Shown: positions 1 through 6,542 of the stretch, piece by piece
Layout of the letters: each line of letters starts with the position of its first letter
Position numbering within the stretch: position 1 is the first letter of the stretch
Source of the DNA: Bosea sp. PAMC 26642
GTDB taxonomy: Bacteria; Pseudomonadota; Alphaproteobacteria; Rhizobiales; Beijerinckiaceae
DNA: 7,199 bases
Assembly (NCBI RefSeq): GCF_001562255.1
Contig: NZ_CP014302.1
Location: 1 to 7,199 of the forward strand
Direction of reading: 5' to 3'
Notes under the pieces: generated by a model
The model's input: only the letters and a program-made list of their open reading frames with translations
Told to the model about the DNA's origin: nothing
Database searches by the model: none
Program-made: the position numbers and the translations under genes

Positions 1-549
1 TAGAGCTCGTCGGAAATCGAGAGCCGGGCGGCGTAGATGATGATGAAGCTGAAGGGCAGATGCAGCCAGATCGAGAGCAGGCTGACCATGGCGAGGCCGT
101 GATTGGGGTTCACCGCCCATTCGATCGGCGGCAGCCCGAAAAGCCGAGCATCTGGCTCATCATCCCGACTTCGGGCTCGAACAGATAGCGCCACATCACC
201 ACCGCCGAGACTTCGCTGACCGCATAGGGGGCGAGCACGATGGCGAGCAGGATCGGCCGGAACGGCACGCCCGACGCGAAGAACAGCGCCATGCCGAGGC
301 CGATCAGCAATTCGACATGCACGACGATCGCGACGACGATCACGGTGTTGACCAGCGCCCGCCAGAAATAGGGATCGCCAGCACCTTCGCGTAATTCGCT
401 AATCCGACGAATGTCGCCGCCTGGCCGAAGGAGGACTGGTTCAGGCTGAGCCAGAACACGTAGATCGCCGGCAGGAAGATGACGCAGCCGACCATGAGCT
501 GAACAGGGCCGACGAGCGCGATGGCTGACAGTGGCGTGCGGGCGGTCAT
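1..549 (-). pseudogene. ABC sugar transporter permease, left copy, two frameshifts, partial
   Basis: This is the left-arm copy of the MalF/UgpA-like inner-membrane permease that is intact at 6681-7199. The start codon is the complement of 547-549. Two single-base deletions break the frame relative to the intact copy: CC at 378-379 (right arm GGG, 6851-6853), at about residue 58 in the Val-Leu-Gly-Asp-Pro motif, and AAAA at 139-142 (right arm TTTTT, 7089-7093), at about residues 137-138. The window edge cuts off the 3' end. This copy reaches 11 codons further than the right one. The extra bases 1-32 encode Ala-Ala-Arg-Leu-Ser-Ile-Ser-Asp-Glu-Leu-Tyr, the usual lead-in to the EAA loop that docks on the ATPase subunit. 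Both breaks look like sequencing errors rather than gene decay. Confidence 0.85.
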
Positions 550-562
550 GGGTTGCCAACCC
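550..562. repeat. Small inverted repeat next to permease start, left copy
   Basis: GGGTTGCCAACCC lies directly upstream of the minus-strand permease start codon. Its six-base arms flank one central base, and it mirrors 6668-6680. It may form a short stem overlapping the ribosome-binding region, but it is short enough to be chance. Confidence 0.35.
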
Positions 563-577
563 TTGCGATCAAACGCG

Positions 578-687
578 CCGTCATCCCGGGCAAGCGAAGC
601 GCAGACCCGGGATCCATCCTAGAACGCCGACGAGCCTTATGATGGATCCCGGATCGGCGCGGCTGCGCCGCTTGTCCGGGATGACGG
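578..687. repeat. 110-base imperfect palindromic intergenic element, left copy
   Basis: The element opens with CCGTCATCCCGGGCAAGCG and closes with CGCTTGTCCGGGATGACGG. Inside are nested arms, CCGGGATCCATC and GATGGATCCCGG, around a loop of roughly 20-25 bases. It could fold into one long hairpin with internal mismatches. It lies between the enolase and permease genes of this arm. The layout resembles dispersed palindromic repeats of GC-rich alphaproteobacteria; only one element per arm is visible, so dispersal is not shown here. It encodes no convincing protein. Confidence 0.75.
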
Positions 688-730
688 CGGAGGTTGGAAC
701 AGCTGGTGGTGCTGGAATCCATAGCCCGCC

Positions 731-1856
731 TCACGCGATCCGGAAGCGCTTGAGCGCGTCGCGATCGATCGCGATCCCCAGCCCCGGACCCTGCGGCACG
801 GCGAGCCTGCCATCCACCAGCTGAAAGCCCTCGCCCACTACCGGCTGCGTGAAGGCGTCGCGCAGCGGGTTCGCATAGACCATGCACTCGAAGGTGCGGA
901 AGGTCTCGGCTGCCGCCGCGAGCTGCAGGCTGGCGGCGACGCAGATCGCGCCCGACCAGCCGACATGCGGGGCGTAAGCGGTGTTGAAGCTCGCAGCGAG
1001 TTCGGCGATGCGCCAGGTCTCGGTGATGCCGCCCCGAGCGCGTCACATCGGGCTGGATCAGCCCGATCGAGCGGTCCTGCAGCATGTTCAGCGCCTCGGA
1101 GGCGACATAGTCGCTCTCGCCCGCAGCGAGCCGGATCGGCAGATGCTGCGCCAGCCGCCGATAGCCATCGCGGTCATGCGGCAGGATCGGCTCCTCGAAG
1201 AAGCCGTAGCCGAGATCGCACAATGCCTTGCCGACGACCATCGCGTCATCGACGTCATAGGCCCAATTGGCATCGACATAGAGGGCGATGTCGTCGCCGG
1301 CGAGCTTGCGGATGAACTTCGCGCGCGCCACGGCGTCCTTCAGCGGGTGGCCGAGCTTTACCTTGATCTCGCGGAAGCCGGCCTGCAGCGCAGCGGTGAC
1401 CTCGGCCTCGACCGTGGTGTCGTCGAGCCAGTTGATCGAGGAGGCATAGGCTGCGACGTCGGTTCTGCCGATGCCGCCGAGCAGCTTGTGGATCGGAACG
1501 CCTGCCGCCTTGCCGGCGATGTCCCAGAGCGCGATGTCGATCGCCGAGATCGCCTCGACGAGCTGGCCGCCGGGCCGGCCTGTGAGCGCGCCGCGCATCG
1601 CCTTCCAATGCGCGCGCCGGTCGGCCGGGTCCTTGCCGAGCAGCCGCGGCGTCAGCACCTCGTCGATCAGCCGCGCATAGCCGGCCGCGCCCCGCCGCGC
1701 CAGCGCCTCGCCGACGCCGACGAGTCCGTCGCTGGTCGTCACCTCCACGACGACGATCTCGATCGCCGGAAAGTCGCCTTGCGAGGTGCGCTGCGCCTTG
1801 GCGAGCGTAACCCGCAGCGGATGGGATTCGATTCTGGCGATGCAGCGGGCGGTCAT
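731..1856 (-). pseudogene. Mandelate racemase/muconate lactonizing-type enzyme, left copy, frameshifted
   Basis: This is the left-arm copy of the 374-residue enolase-superfamily enzyme that is intact at 5375-6499. It matches that copy from the start (complement of 1854-1856) to about residue 274, including the Lys-Val-Lys, Asp195, Glu221, Glu247 and Asp270 positions. There an extra C in the run CCCC at 1032-1035 (right arm GGG, 6196-6198) shifts the frame at the Ser-Gly-Gly motif. The shifted frame reads on to 546 and gives a spurious 436-residue product that has lost the His297 region. The DNA downstream of the break still matches the intact gene, so it is almost certainly a homopolymer error rather than a decayed gene. 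Confidence 0.88.
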
Positions 1857-1947
1857 GCGGTCTCGCGGCTCTGTGTCCGATTGAGTTCAACCTAACTGAT
1901 AGGTTACTCAGTTGCAAACATGAGCGGTATCTGTCAATCATCTGGCT
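1857..1947. promoter_or_regulatory. Divergent promoter region between enolase and GntR genes, left copy
   Basis: These 91 bases separate the minus-strand enolase start from the plus-strand GntR start and must hold both promoters. The stretch is clearly more AT-rich than the flanking genes. TTGACA (minus strand, 1932-1937) is a candidate -35 box reading toward the enolase gene, but no good -10 box follows at normal spacing. The paired inverted repeats at 1889-1913 sit in the middle. Neither gene has a strong Shine-Dalgarno sequence here. Confidence 0.6.
1889..1913. promoter_or_regulatory. Candidate GntR operator: two interleaved inverted repeats, left copy
   Basis: AACCTA (1889-1894) and TAGGTT (1900-1905) form one inverted repeat with a 5-base spacer. 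AACTGA (1894-1899) and TCAGTT (1908-1913) form a second with an 8-base spacer. They share a base and interleave, giving two half-overlapping dyads of the size bound by FadR-type GntR dimers. The location in the divergent region beside the regulator gene supports an autoregulatory operator. That the GntR protein binds here is inference. Confidence 0.5.
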
Positions 1948-2751
1948 ATGGAGACCGTGCTGAACCGCGCCGACGTGCTTGCCGATATCGACGCCGACCC
2001 GTTCGGCGGCACCGATGTCGTGCCGACGCGGCTGGGCGACGCCCTGATCGCCCGCATCACCGAGGCGATCCATGACGGCAGGCTGAAGCCGGGCGATGCA
2101 CTGCCTTCGGAGGCGCGCATCGCCGCCTCCTTCGGCGTCAGCAAGCCGATCGCGCGCGAGGCCATCCGCCAGCTCGCTGCGATGGGGGTGGTCAACATCC
2201 AGCAGGGCAAGGTCACCCGGGTCCAGGCGCTCGACGCCGCTCCGCTCGACCGCTTTTTTCGCTTCGCCGTGCGCGGCCGCAAGACCGGCCTGACCGAGGC
2301 CGTCGAGCTGCGCCGCATCCTCGAGCCGCCGATTGCCGCCCATAGCGCGCAGCGGCGCTCCGACGCCGATGTCGAACGGCTCGATTTCATCCTCGCAAGA
2401 ATGGAGGCGGCGCTCGGTGACGTGCCACGCTGGATCGAGGCCGATCTCGACTTTCACGAGGCGGTCGCGGCCTCCTCCGGCAATCGCCTGCTCGACTTCC
2501 AGATCAGGGGCTTGAGGCCGGTGATCCGCGAGGTCATGGAAATCTTCAATTCGCGCGAGGCGCGCACGCAGGCCGACTGGCGCCGGACCTATCAACGTCA
2601 TGTCCTCGTCGTGGATGCCATCCGGGCAGGCGACGCGCAGGCGGCTACCCTCGCCATGAACAAGCATTTCGAAGCGGCAGAAGCCGCCATCGCGGAACTC
2701 GCGACATCCCGGGAGGATACTCATGACCAGAAGCACAGGGCTCGACCGTAG
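1948..2751 (+). CDS. GntR-family transcriptional regulator with FCD ligand domain
   Basis: This 267-residue protein has the two-domain plan of the FadR/FCD branch of GntR. Residues about 27-92 form the winged helix-turn-helix, with the typical Leu-Pro-Ser-Glu then Phe-Gly-Val-Ser-Lys-Pro-Ile-Ala-Arg-Glu-Ala-Ile-Arg run and a wing ending Gly-Lys-Val-Thr-Arg-Val. Residues about 115-245 form the helical FCD domain, with likely metal ligands Asp166, His170, His218 and His240. Such domains usually bind a carboxylic or sugar acid through a metal. The start lacks a clear Shine-Dalgarno sequence, and no in-frame upstream start suits better. The last 29 bases overlap the binding-protein gene, so the two are probably co-transcribed. 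It likely represses itself and the divergent enolase operon; the ligand is unknown. The minus-strand copy at 4481-5283 is frameshifted. Confidence 0.92.
   Translation: METVLNRADVLADIDADPFGGTDVVPTRLGDALIARITEAIHDGRLKPGDALPSEARIAASFGVSKPIAREAIRQLAAMGVVNIQQGKVTRVQALDAAPLDRFFRFAVRGRKTGLTEAVELRRILEPPIAAHSAQRRSDADVERLDFILARMEAALGDVPRWIEADLDFHEAVAASSGNRLLDFQIRGLRPVIREVMEIFNSREARTQADWRRTYQRHVLVVDAIRAGDAQAATLAMNKHFEAAEAAIAELATSREDTHDQKHRARP
2711..2716 (+). promoter_or_regulatory. Ribosome binding site of the solute-binding protein gene
   Basis: GGGAGG lies six bases before the ATG at 2723 and inside the 3' end of the GntR gene. It is the strongest Shine-Dalgarno sequence in the unit. It fixes the binding-protein start and supports translation from the overlapping GntR message. 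Confidence 0.8.
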
Positions 2752-3733
2752 GCAGCTTATCGGCGGCATGGCAGGCGTCAGCCTCGCCGGATTCGGTGCT
2801 CCGGCCTTCGCACAGGCCGGGCCGCTCAACGTCTTCGCGCACCGCGTCATGCAGACGGTCTCGACCGGCGCGCAGGGCGGCGACATCACGAAGGACTGGG
2901 CCCAAAAGAACGGTACCACGATCCAGTGGACCACCTTCGACACCGGCCCGTTGCAGGAGCGCCTGTTCCGCGAGGCGAGCCTGTCGGAAAGCTCGGTCGA
3001 TGTCGGCTTCCTGCTCAACACGCAGGCCATTCCGCGCGCCGCCAACCTGTTCGAGCCGCTCGACGATTATCTCAGGCGCGATCCGATCGAGGATGCCGCA
3101 GACATCTTTCCGGGGCTGACGGAGGGCATGAAGGTCGGCGGCAAGCAGCTCGCCGTGCCGTTCCGCCACGCCTCGTCGGGGCTGCACTACAATGAGGAGA
3201 TCCTGGCCGAAAAGGGTTTCTCCAGGCCGCCGGCCTCGATCGAGGAAATGGTCGAGATCGCCAAGGCCTGCACCTATCGCCGGGCGGACGGCACCGCCAC
3301 CGTCGGCCTGTGCATGCCGGGCGTGACCTATCCCAACGTGATCGACATCGCCCGCGCCTGGGACGGCGATTTCATCACGCCCGATTTCAAATGCGTCGCC
3401 GATCAGCCGCCGATGCTGAACGCGATCAAGCTGCTGCGCGCCCTGTTCGAGGCGGGTGCCTTCCCGCGCATCTTCGCGACGCTCTCACCCGAGGACGTCA
3501 ATGTCTGGATGCAGACCGGCCGCGCCGCGATGAGCCTGCAGAGCATGGGCCGCAACCGGATCTACAACGATCCGCAGAAGTCGAAATTCCCCGGCAGGAT
3601 CAAGACGTCGCGGCCGCCTCGAGCGCTGGCGGCGCCGCTGCCCCGATCGACTTCTGCGGATCGTTGTAGATCCGGTTGCGGCCCATGCTCTGCAGGCTCA
3701 TCGCGGCGCGGCCGGTCTGCATCCAGACATTGA
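2723..3733 (+). CDS. ABC transporter solute-binding protein (family 1), 3' end replaced at palindrome junction
   Basis: This is the exported binding protein of a carbohydrate ABC importer. Residues 1-30 are a signal peptide. Asp-Arg-Arg-Gln-Leu-Ile at 8-13 is followed by a hydrophobic stretch and Ala-Phe-Ala before Gln31, which resembles a Tat signal more than a Sec one. The mature part has hallmarks of family 1 binding proteins: a Phe-Glu-Pro-Leu-Asp-Asp-Tyr segment near residue 112, a Val-Pro-Phe-Arg and Leu-His-Tyr-Asn-Glu region near 145-160, and a Met-Gln-Thr-Gly-Arg-Ala-Ala-Met motif near 262. Only residues to about 295 look genuine. The frame then runs through the spacer into the reversed arm and stops at 3733 after 336 residues, where relatives have roughly 400-440. 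The substrate is probably a sugar or sugar acid, from the enolase neighbour. The start is set by GGGAGG at 2711. Confidence 0.88.
   Translation: MTRSTGLDRRQLIGGMAGVSLAGFGAPAFAQAGPLNVFAHRVMQTVSTGAQGGDITKDWAQKNGTTIQWTTFDTGPLQERLFREASLSESSVDVGFLLNTQAIPRAANLFEPLDDYLRRDPIEDAADIFPGLTEGMKVGGKQLAVPFRHASSGLHYNEEILAEKGFSRPPASIEEMVEIAKACTYRRADGTATVGLCMPGVTYPNVIDIARAWDGDFITPDFKCVADQPPMLNAIKLLRALFEAGAFPRIFATLSPEDVNVWMQTGRAAMSLQSMGRNRIYNDPQKSKFPGRIKTSRPPRALAAPLPRSTSADRCRSGCGPCSAGSSRRGRSASRH
3585..3646. other. 62-base spacer at the centre of the palindrome
   Basis: Pairing stops after 3584/3647, because 3585 and 3646 are both A. The first part continues the left-arm binding-protein gene naturally: after Asn-Asp-Pro-Gln-Lys-Ser the frame reads Lys-Phe-Pro-Gly-Arg-Ile-Lys-Thr, typical of this protein family. 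From about 3608 the frame that looks most like protein is shifted by one base and reads Val-Ala-Ala-Ala-Ser-Ser-Ala-Gly-Gly-Ala-Ala-Ala-Pro. Most or all of the spacer is therefore probably genuine gene sequence with one missing base, and the fold-back point lies near 3646. It contains GACGTC (3604-3609), GCGGCCGC (3610-3617), CTCGAG (3618-3623), AGCGCT (3622-3627) and GGCGCC (3631-3636). Confidence 0.75.
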
Positions 3734-4509
3734 CGTCCTCGGGTGAGAGCGTCGCGAAGATGCGCGGGAAGGCACCCGCCTCGAACAGGGCGCGCAGCAG
3801 CTTGATCGCGTTCAGCATCGGCGGCTGATCGGCGACGCATTTGAAATCGGGCGTGATGAAATCGCCGTCCCAGGCGCGGGCGATTGTCGATCACGTTGGG
3901 ATAGGTCACGCCCGGCATGCACAGGCCGACGGTGGCGGTGCCGTCCGCCCGGCGATAGGTGCAGGCCTTGGCGATCTCGACCATTTCCTCGATCGAGGCC
4001 GGCGGCCTGGAGAAACCCTTTTCGGCCAGGATCTCCTCATTGTAGTGCAGCCCCGACGAGGCGTGGCGGAACGGCACGGCGAGCTGCTTGCCGCCGACCT
4101 TCATGCCCTCCGTCAGCCCCGGAAAGATGTCTGCGGCATCCTCGATCGGATCGCGCCTGAGATAATCGTCGAGCGGCTCGAACAGGTTGGCGGCGCGCGG
4201 AATGGCCTGCGTGTTGAGCAGGAAGCCGACATCGACCGAGCTTTCCGACAGGCTCGCCTCGCGGAACAGGCGCTCCTGCAACGGGCCGGTGTCGAAGGTG
4301 GTCCACTGGATCGTGGTACCGTTCTTTTGGGCCCAGTCCTTCGTGATGTCGCCGCCCTGCGCGCCGGTCGAGACCGTCTGCATGACGCGGTGCGCGAAGA
4401 CGTTGAGCGGCCCGGCCTGTGCGAAGGCCGGAGCACCGAATCCGGCGAGGCTGACGCCTGCCATGCCGCCGATAAGCTGCCTACGGTCGAGCCCTGTGCT
4501 TCTGGTCAT
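3647..4509 (-). pseudogene. ABC transporter solute-binding protein, right copy, frameshifted and truncated
   Basis: This is the right-arm copy of the binding-protein gene at 2723. The ATG is the complement of 4507-4509, with its Shine-Dalgarno sequence at 4516-4521. It is identical to the left copy to about residue 208 (Val-Ile-Asp), where an extra base (TT at 3884-3885, left arm A at 3347) shifts the frame. The original frame resumes as a separate open stretch at 3600-3818 that ends in the spacer. The coding match stops at 3647, the palindrome centre, so the C-terminal third is missing from the window in both arms. A second indel upstream in GntR joins this gene in frame to the regulator, giving a false 573-residue fusion (3562-5283). 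Confidence 0.87.
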
Positions 4510-5283
4510 GAGTATCCTCCCGGGATGTCGCGAGTTCCGCGATGGCGGCTTCTGCCGCTTCGAATGCTTGTTCATGGCGAGGGTAGCCGCCTGCGCGTCG
4601 CCTGCCCGGATGGCATCCACGACGAGGACATGACGTTGATAGGTCCGGCGCCAGTCGGCCTGCGTGCGCGCCTCGCGCGAATTGAAGATTTCCATGACCT
4701 CGCGGATCACCGGCCTCAAGCCCCTGATCTGGAAGTCGAGCAGGCGATTGCCGGAGGAGGCCGCGACCGCCTCGTGAAAGTCGAGATCGGCCTCGATCCA
4801 GCGTGGCACGTCACCGAGCGCCGCCTCCATTCTTGCGAGGATGAAATCGAGCCGTTCGACATCGGCGTCGGAGCGCCGCTGCGCGCTATGGGCGGCAATC
4901 GGCGGCTCGAGGATGCGGCGCAGCTCGACGGCCTCGGTCAGGCCGGTCTTGCGGCCGCGCACGGCGAAGCGAAAAAAGCGGTCGAGCGGAGCGGCGTCGA
5001 GCGCCTGGACCCGGGTGACCTTGCCCTGCTGGATGTTGACCACCCCCATCGCAGCGAGCTGGCGGATGGCCTCGCGCGCGATCGGCTTGCTGACGCCGAA
5101 GGAGGCGGCGATGCGCGCCTCCGAAGGCAGTGCATCGCCCGGCTTCAGCCTGCCGTCATGGATCGCCTCGGTGATGCGGGCGATCAGGGCGTCGCCCAGC
5201 CGCGTCGGCACGACATCGGTGCCGCCGAACGGGTCGGCGTCGATATCGGCAAGCACGTCGGCGCGGTTCAGCACGGTCTCCAT
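4481..5283 (-). pseudogene. GntR/FCD regulator, right copy, frameshifted
   Basis: This is the right-arm copy of the regulator that is intact at 1948-2751. Residues 1-240 match, including the winged helix and Asp166, His170, His218 and His240. One base is missing from the run at 4563-4564 (AA, against TTT in the left copy), directly after His240. The frame then leaves Phe-Glu-Ala-Ala and enters the binding-protein frame through the 29-base gene overlap. The result reads as one regulator-plus-binding-protein polypeptide. The regulator belongs in the cytoplasm and the signal peptide would be internal, so the fusion makes no biological sense. I take it as a sequencing error. Confidence 0.88.
4516..4521 (-). 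promoter_or_regulatory. Ribosome binding site, right copy of the solute-binding protein gene
   Basis: The minus strand reads GGGAGG six bases before the ATG whose complement is 4507-4509. It mirrors 2711-2716. Confidence 0.75.
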
Positions 5284-5374
5284 AGCCAGATGATTGACAG
5301 ATACCGCTCATGTTTGCAACTGAGTAACCTATCAGTTAGGTTGAACTCAATCGGACACAGAGCCGCGAGACCGC
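5284..5374. promoter_or_regulatory. Divergent promoter region between GntR and enolase genes, right copy
   Basis: This is an exact mirror of 1857-1947. TTGACA at 5294-5299 is a candidate -35 box pointing toward the enolase start at 5375. A -10 box at 17-18 bases would fall on CAACTGA, a poor match, and would overlap the operator candidate. If used, the promoter would be blocked by a protein bound at 5318-5342. No strong Shine-Dalgarno sequence precedes the enolase ATG. Confidence 0.6.
5318..5342. promoter_or_regulatory. Candidate GntR operator, right copy
   Basis: AACTGA (5318-5323) and TCAGTT (5332-5337) form one dyad. AACCTA (5326-5331) and TAGGTT (5337-5342) form the second, interleaved with it. 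This is the mirror of 1889-1913 and lies downstream of the candidate -35 box, a usual position for a repressor site. Confidence 0.5.
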
Positions 5375-6499
5375 ATGACCGCCCGCTGCATCGCCAGAAT
5401 CGAATCCCATCCGCTGCGGGTTACGCTCGCCAAGGCGCAGCGCACCTCGCAAGGCGACTTTCCGGCGATCGAGATCGTCGTCGTGGAGGTGACGACCAGC
5501 GACGGACTCGTCGGCGTCGGCGAGGCGCTGGCGCGGCGGGGCGCGGCCGGCTATGCGCGGCTGATCGACGAGGTGCTGACGCCGCGGCTGCTCGGCAAGG
5601 ACCCGGCCGACCGGCGCGCGCATTGGAAGGCGATGCGCGGCGCGCTCACAGGCCGGCCCGGCGGCCAGCTCGTCGAGGCGATCTCGGCGATCGACATCGC
5701 GCTCTGGGACATCGCCGGCAAGGCGGCAGGCGTTCCGATCCACAAGCTGCTCGGCGGCATCGGCAGAACCGACGTCGCAGCCTATGCCTCCTCGATCAAC
5801 TGGCTCGACGACACCACGGTCGAGGCCGAGGTCACCGCTGCGCTGCAGGCCGGCTTCCGCGAGATCAAGGTAAAGCTCGGCCACCCGCTGAAGGACGCCG
5901 TGGCGCGCGCGAAGTTCATCCGCAAGCTCGCCGGCGACGACATCGCCCTCTATGTCGATGCCAATTGGGCCTATGACGTCGATGACGCGATGGTCGTCGG
6001 CAAGGCATTGTGCGATCTCGGCTACGGCTTCTTCGAGGAGCCGATCCTGCCGCATGACCGCGATGGCTATCGGCGGCTGGCGCAGCATCTGCCGATCCGG
6101 CTCGCTGCGGGCGAGAGCGACTATGTCGCCTCCGAGGCGCTGAACATGCTGCAGGACCGCTCGATCGGGCTGATCCAGCCCGATGTGACGCGCTCGGGCG
6201 GCATCACCGAGACCTGGCGCATCGCCGAACTCGCTGCGAGCTTCAACACCGCTTACGCCCCGCATGTCGGCTGGTCGGGCGCGATCTGCGTCGCCGCCAG
6301 CCTGCAGCTCGCGGCGGCAGCCGAGACCTTCCGCACCTTCGAGTGCATGGTCTATGCGAACCCGCTGCGCGACGCCTTCACGCAGCCGGTAGTGGGCGAG
6401 GGCTTTCAGCTGGTGGATGGCAGGCTCGCCGTGCCGCAGGGTCCGGGGCTGGGGATCGCGATCGATCGCGACGCGCTCAAGCGCTTCCGGATCGCGTGA
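5375..6499 (+). CDS. Mandelate racemase/muconate lactonizing enzyme family protein (enolase superfamily)
   Basis: This is the intact 374-residue copy, of full family length. Residues about 1-125 form the N-terminal capping domain, and about 135-350 the barrel domain. Visible catalytic positions are Lys165-Val-Lys167 (base), Asp195 in Val-Asp-Ala-Asn, Glu221 in Glu-Glu-Pro and Glu247 in Ala-Gly-Glu-Ser (magnesium ligands), and Asp270 with His297 (the His-Asp dyad). Glu323 is a likely carboxylate-side acid. The dyad places it with mandelate racemase-like acid sugar dehydratases and racemases rather than with muconate lactonizing enzymes. It probably abstracts the proton alpha to a carboxylate of a hydroxy- or sugar acid in the cytoplasm. 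The exact substrate cannot be read from sequence. It is transcribed away from GntR, and the permease follows 181 bases downstream. The minus-strand copy at 731-1856 is frameshifted. Confidence 0.93.
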   Translation: MTARCIARIESHPLRVTLAKAQRTSQGDFPAIEIVVVEVTTSDGLVGVGEALARRGAAGYARLIDEVLTPRLLGKDPADRRAHWKAMRGALTGRPGGQLVEAISAIDIALWDIAGKAAGVPIHKLLGGIGRTDVAAYASSINWLDDTTVEAEVTAALQAGFREIKVKLGHPLKDAVARAKFIRKLAGDDIALYVDANWAYDVDDAMVVGKALCDLGYGFFEEPILPHDRDGYRRLAQHLPIRLAAGESDYVASEALNMLQDRSIGLIQPDVTRSGGITETWRIAELAASFNTAYAPHVGWSGAICVAASLQLAAAAETFRTFECMVYANPLRDAFTQPVVGEGFQLVDGRLAVPQGPGLGIAIDRDALKRFRIA

Positions 6500-6542
6500 G
6501 GCGGGCTATGGATTCCAGCACCACCAGCTGTTCCAACCTCCG

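Larger units (their letters stand above)
1..3584. repeat. Left arm of giant inverted repeat
   Basis: Bases 33-3584 are the reverse complement of 3647-7199. Paired positions sum to 7232 near the left end, 7231 for about 140-378, 7230 for about 380-1032, 7231 for about 1035-2667, 7232 for about 2669-3347, and 7231 from there to the centre. Each change of sum marks a single-base indel. Bases 1-32 have no partner because the right arm ends first; they continue the permease. The arm holds permease and enolase genes on the minus strand and GntR and binding-protein genes on the plus strand. I found no substitutions in the parts compared. Such near identity over 3.5 kb fits a fold-back assembly better than an old duplication. 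Confidence 0.97.

Noticed and set aside
531..824. 97-residue open frame across the palindromic element (mirror 6406-6699)
   Set aside because: It consists of the translated repeat element plus the antisense of the enolase 3' end, with no start signal or family resemblance.
981..1895. 304-residue plus-strand open frame opposite the enolase gene (and its mirror, 5336-6265)
   Set aside because: The opposite strand encodes an enzyme with a complete active site. The antisense frame has no recognisable motifs and low-complexity Arg/Asp/Ala content.
1255..3045. 596-residue minus-strand open frame
   Set aside because: It is the same shadow in the left arm, antisense to GntR and the binding protein and out of frame in the enolase gene.
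3585..3646. Sequencing hairpin adaptor left in the read
   Set aside because: The spacer is GC-rich and reads as protein. It lacks the AT/CT-rich repeats of the hairpin adaptor sequence I know from long-read libraries.
3562..5283. A 573-residue fusion of a GntR regulator and a solute-binding protein, which could be a novel sensor
   Set aside because: The fusion arises from a one-base deletion at 4563-4564 compared with the intact left copy, and a second indel at 3884-3885 scrambles its C-terminus. A Tat-like signal would lie in the middle of a cytoplasmic DNA-binding protein.
3841..5976. 711-residue plus-strand open frame
   Set aside because: It is antisense to the binding-protein and GntR genes and then runs out of frame through the enolase gene. 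Its Arg/Ala-rich composition is typical of GC-rich shadow frames.
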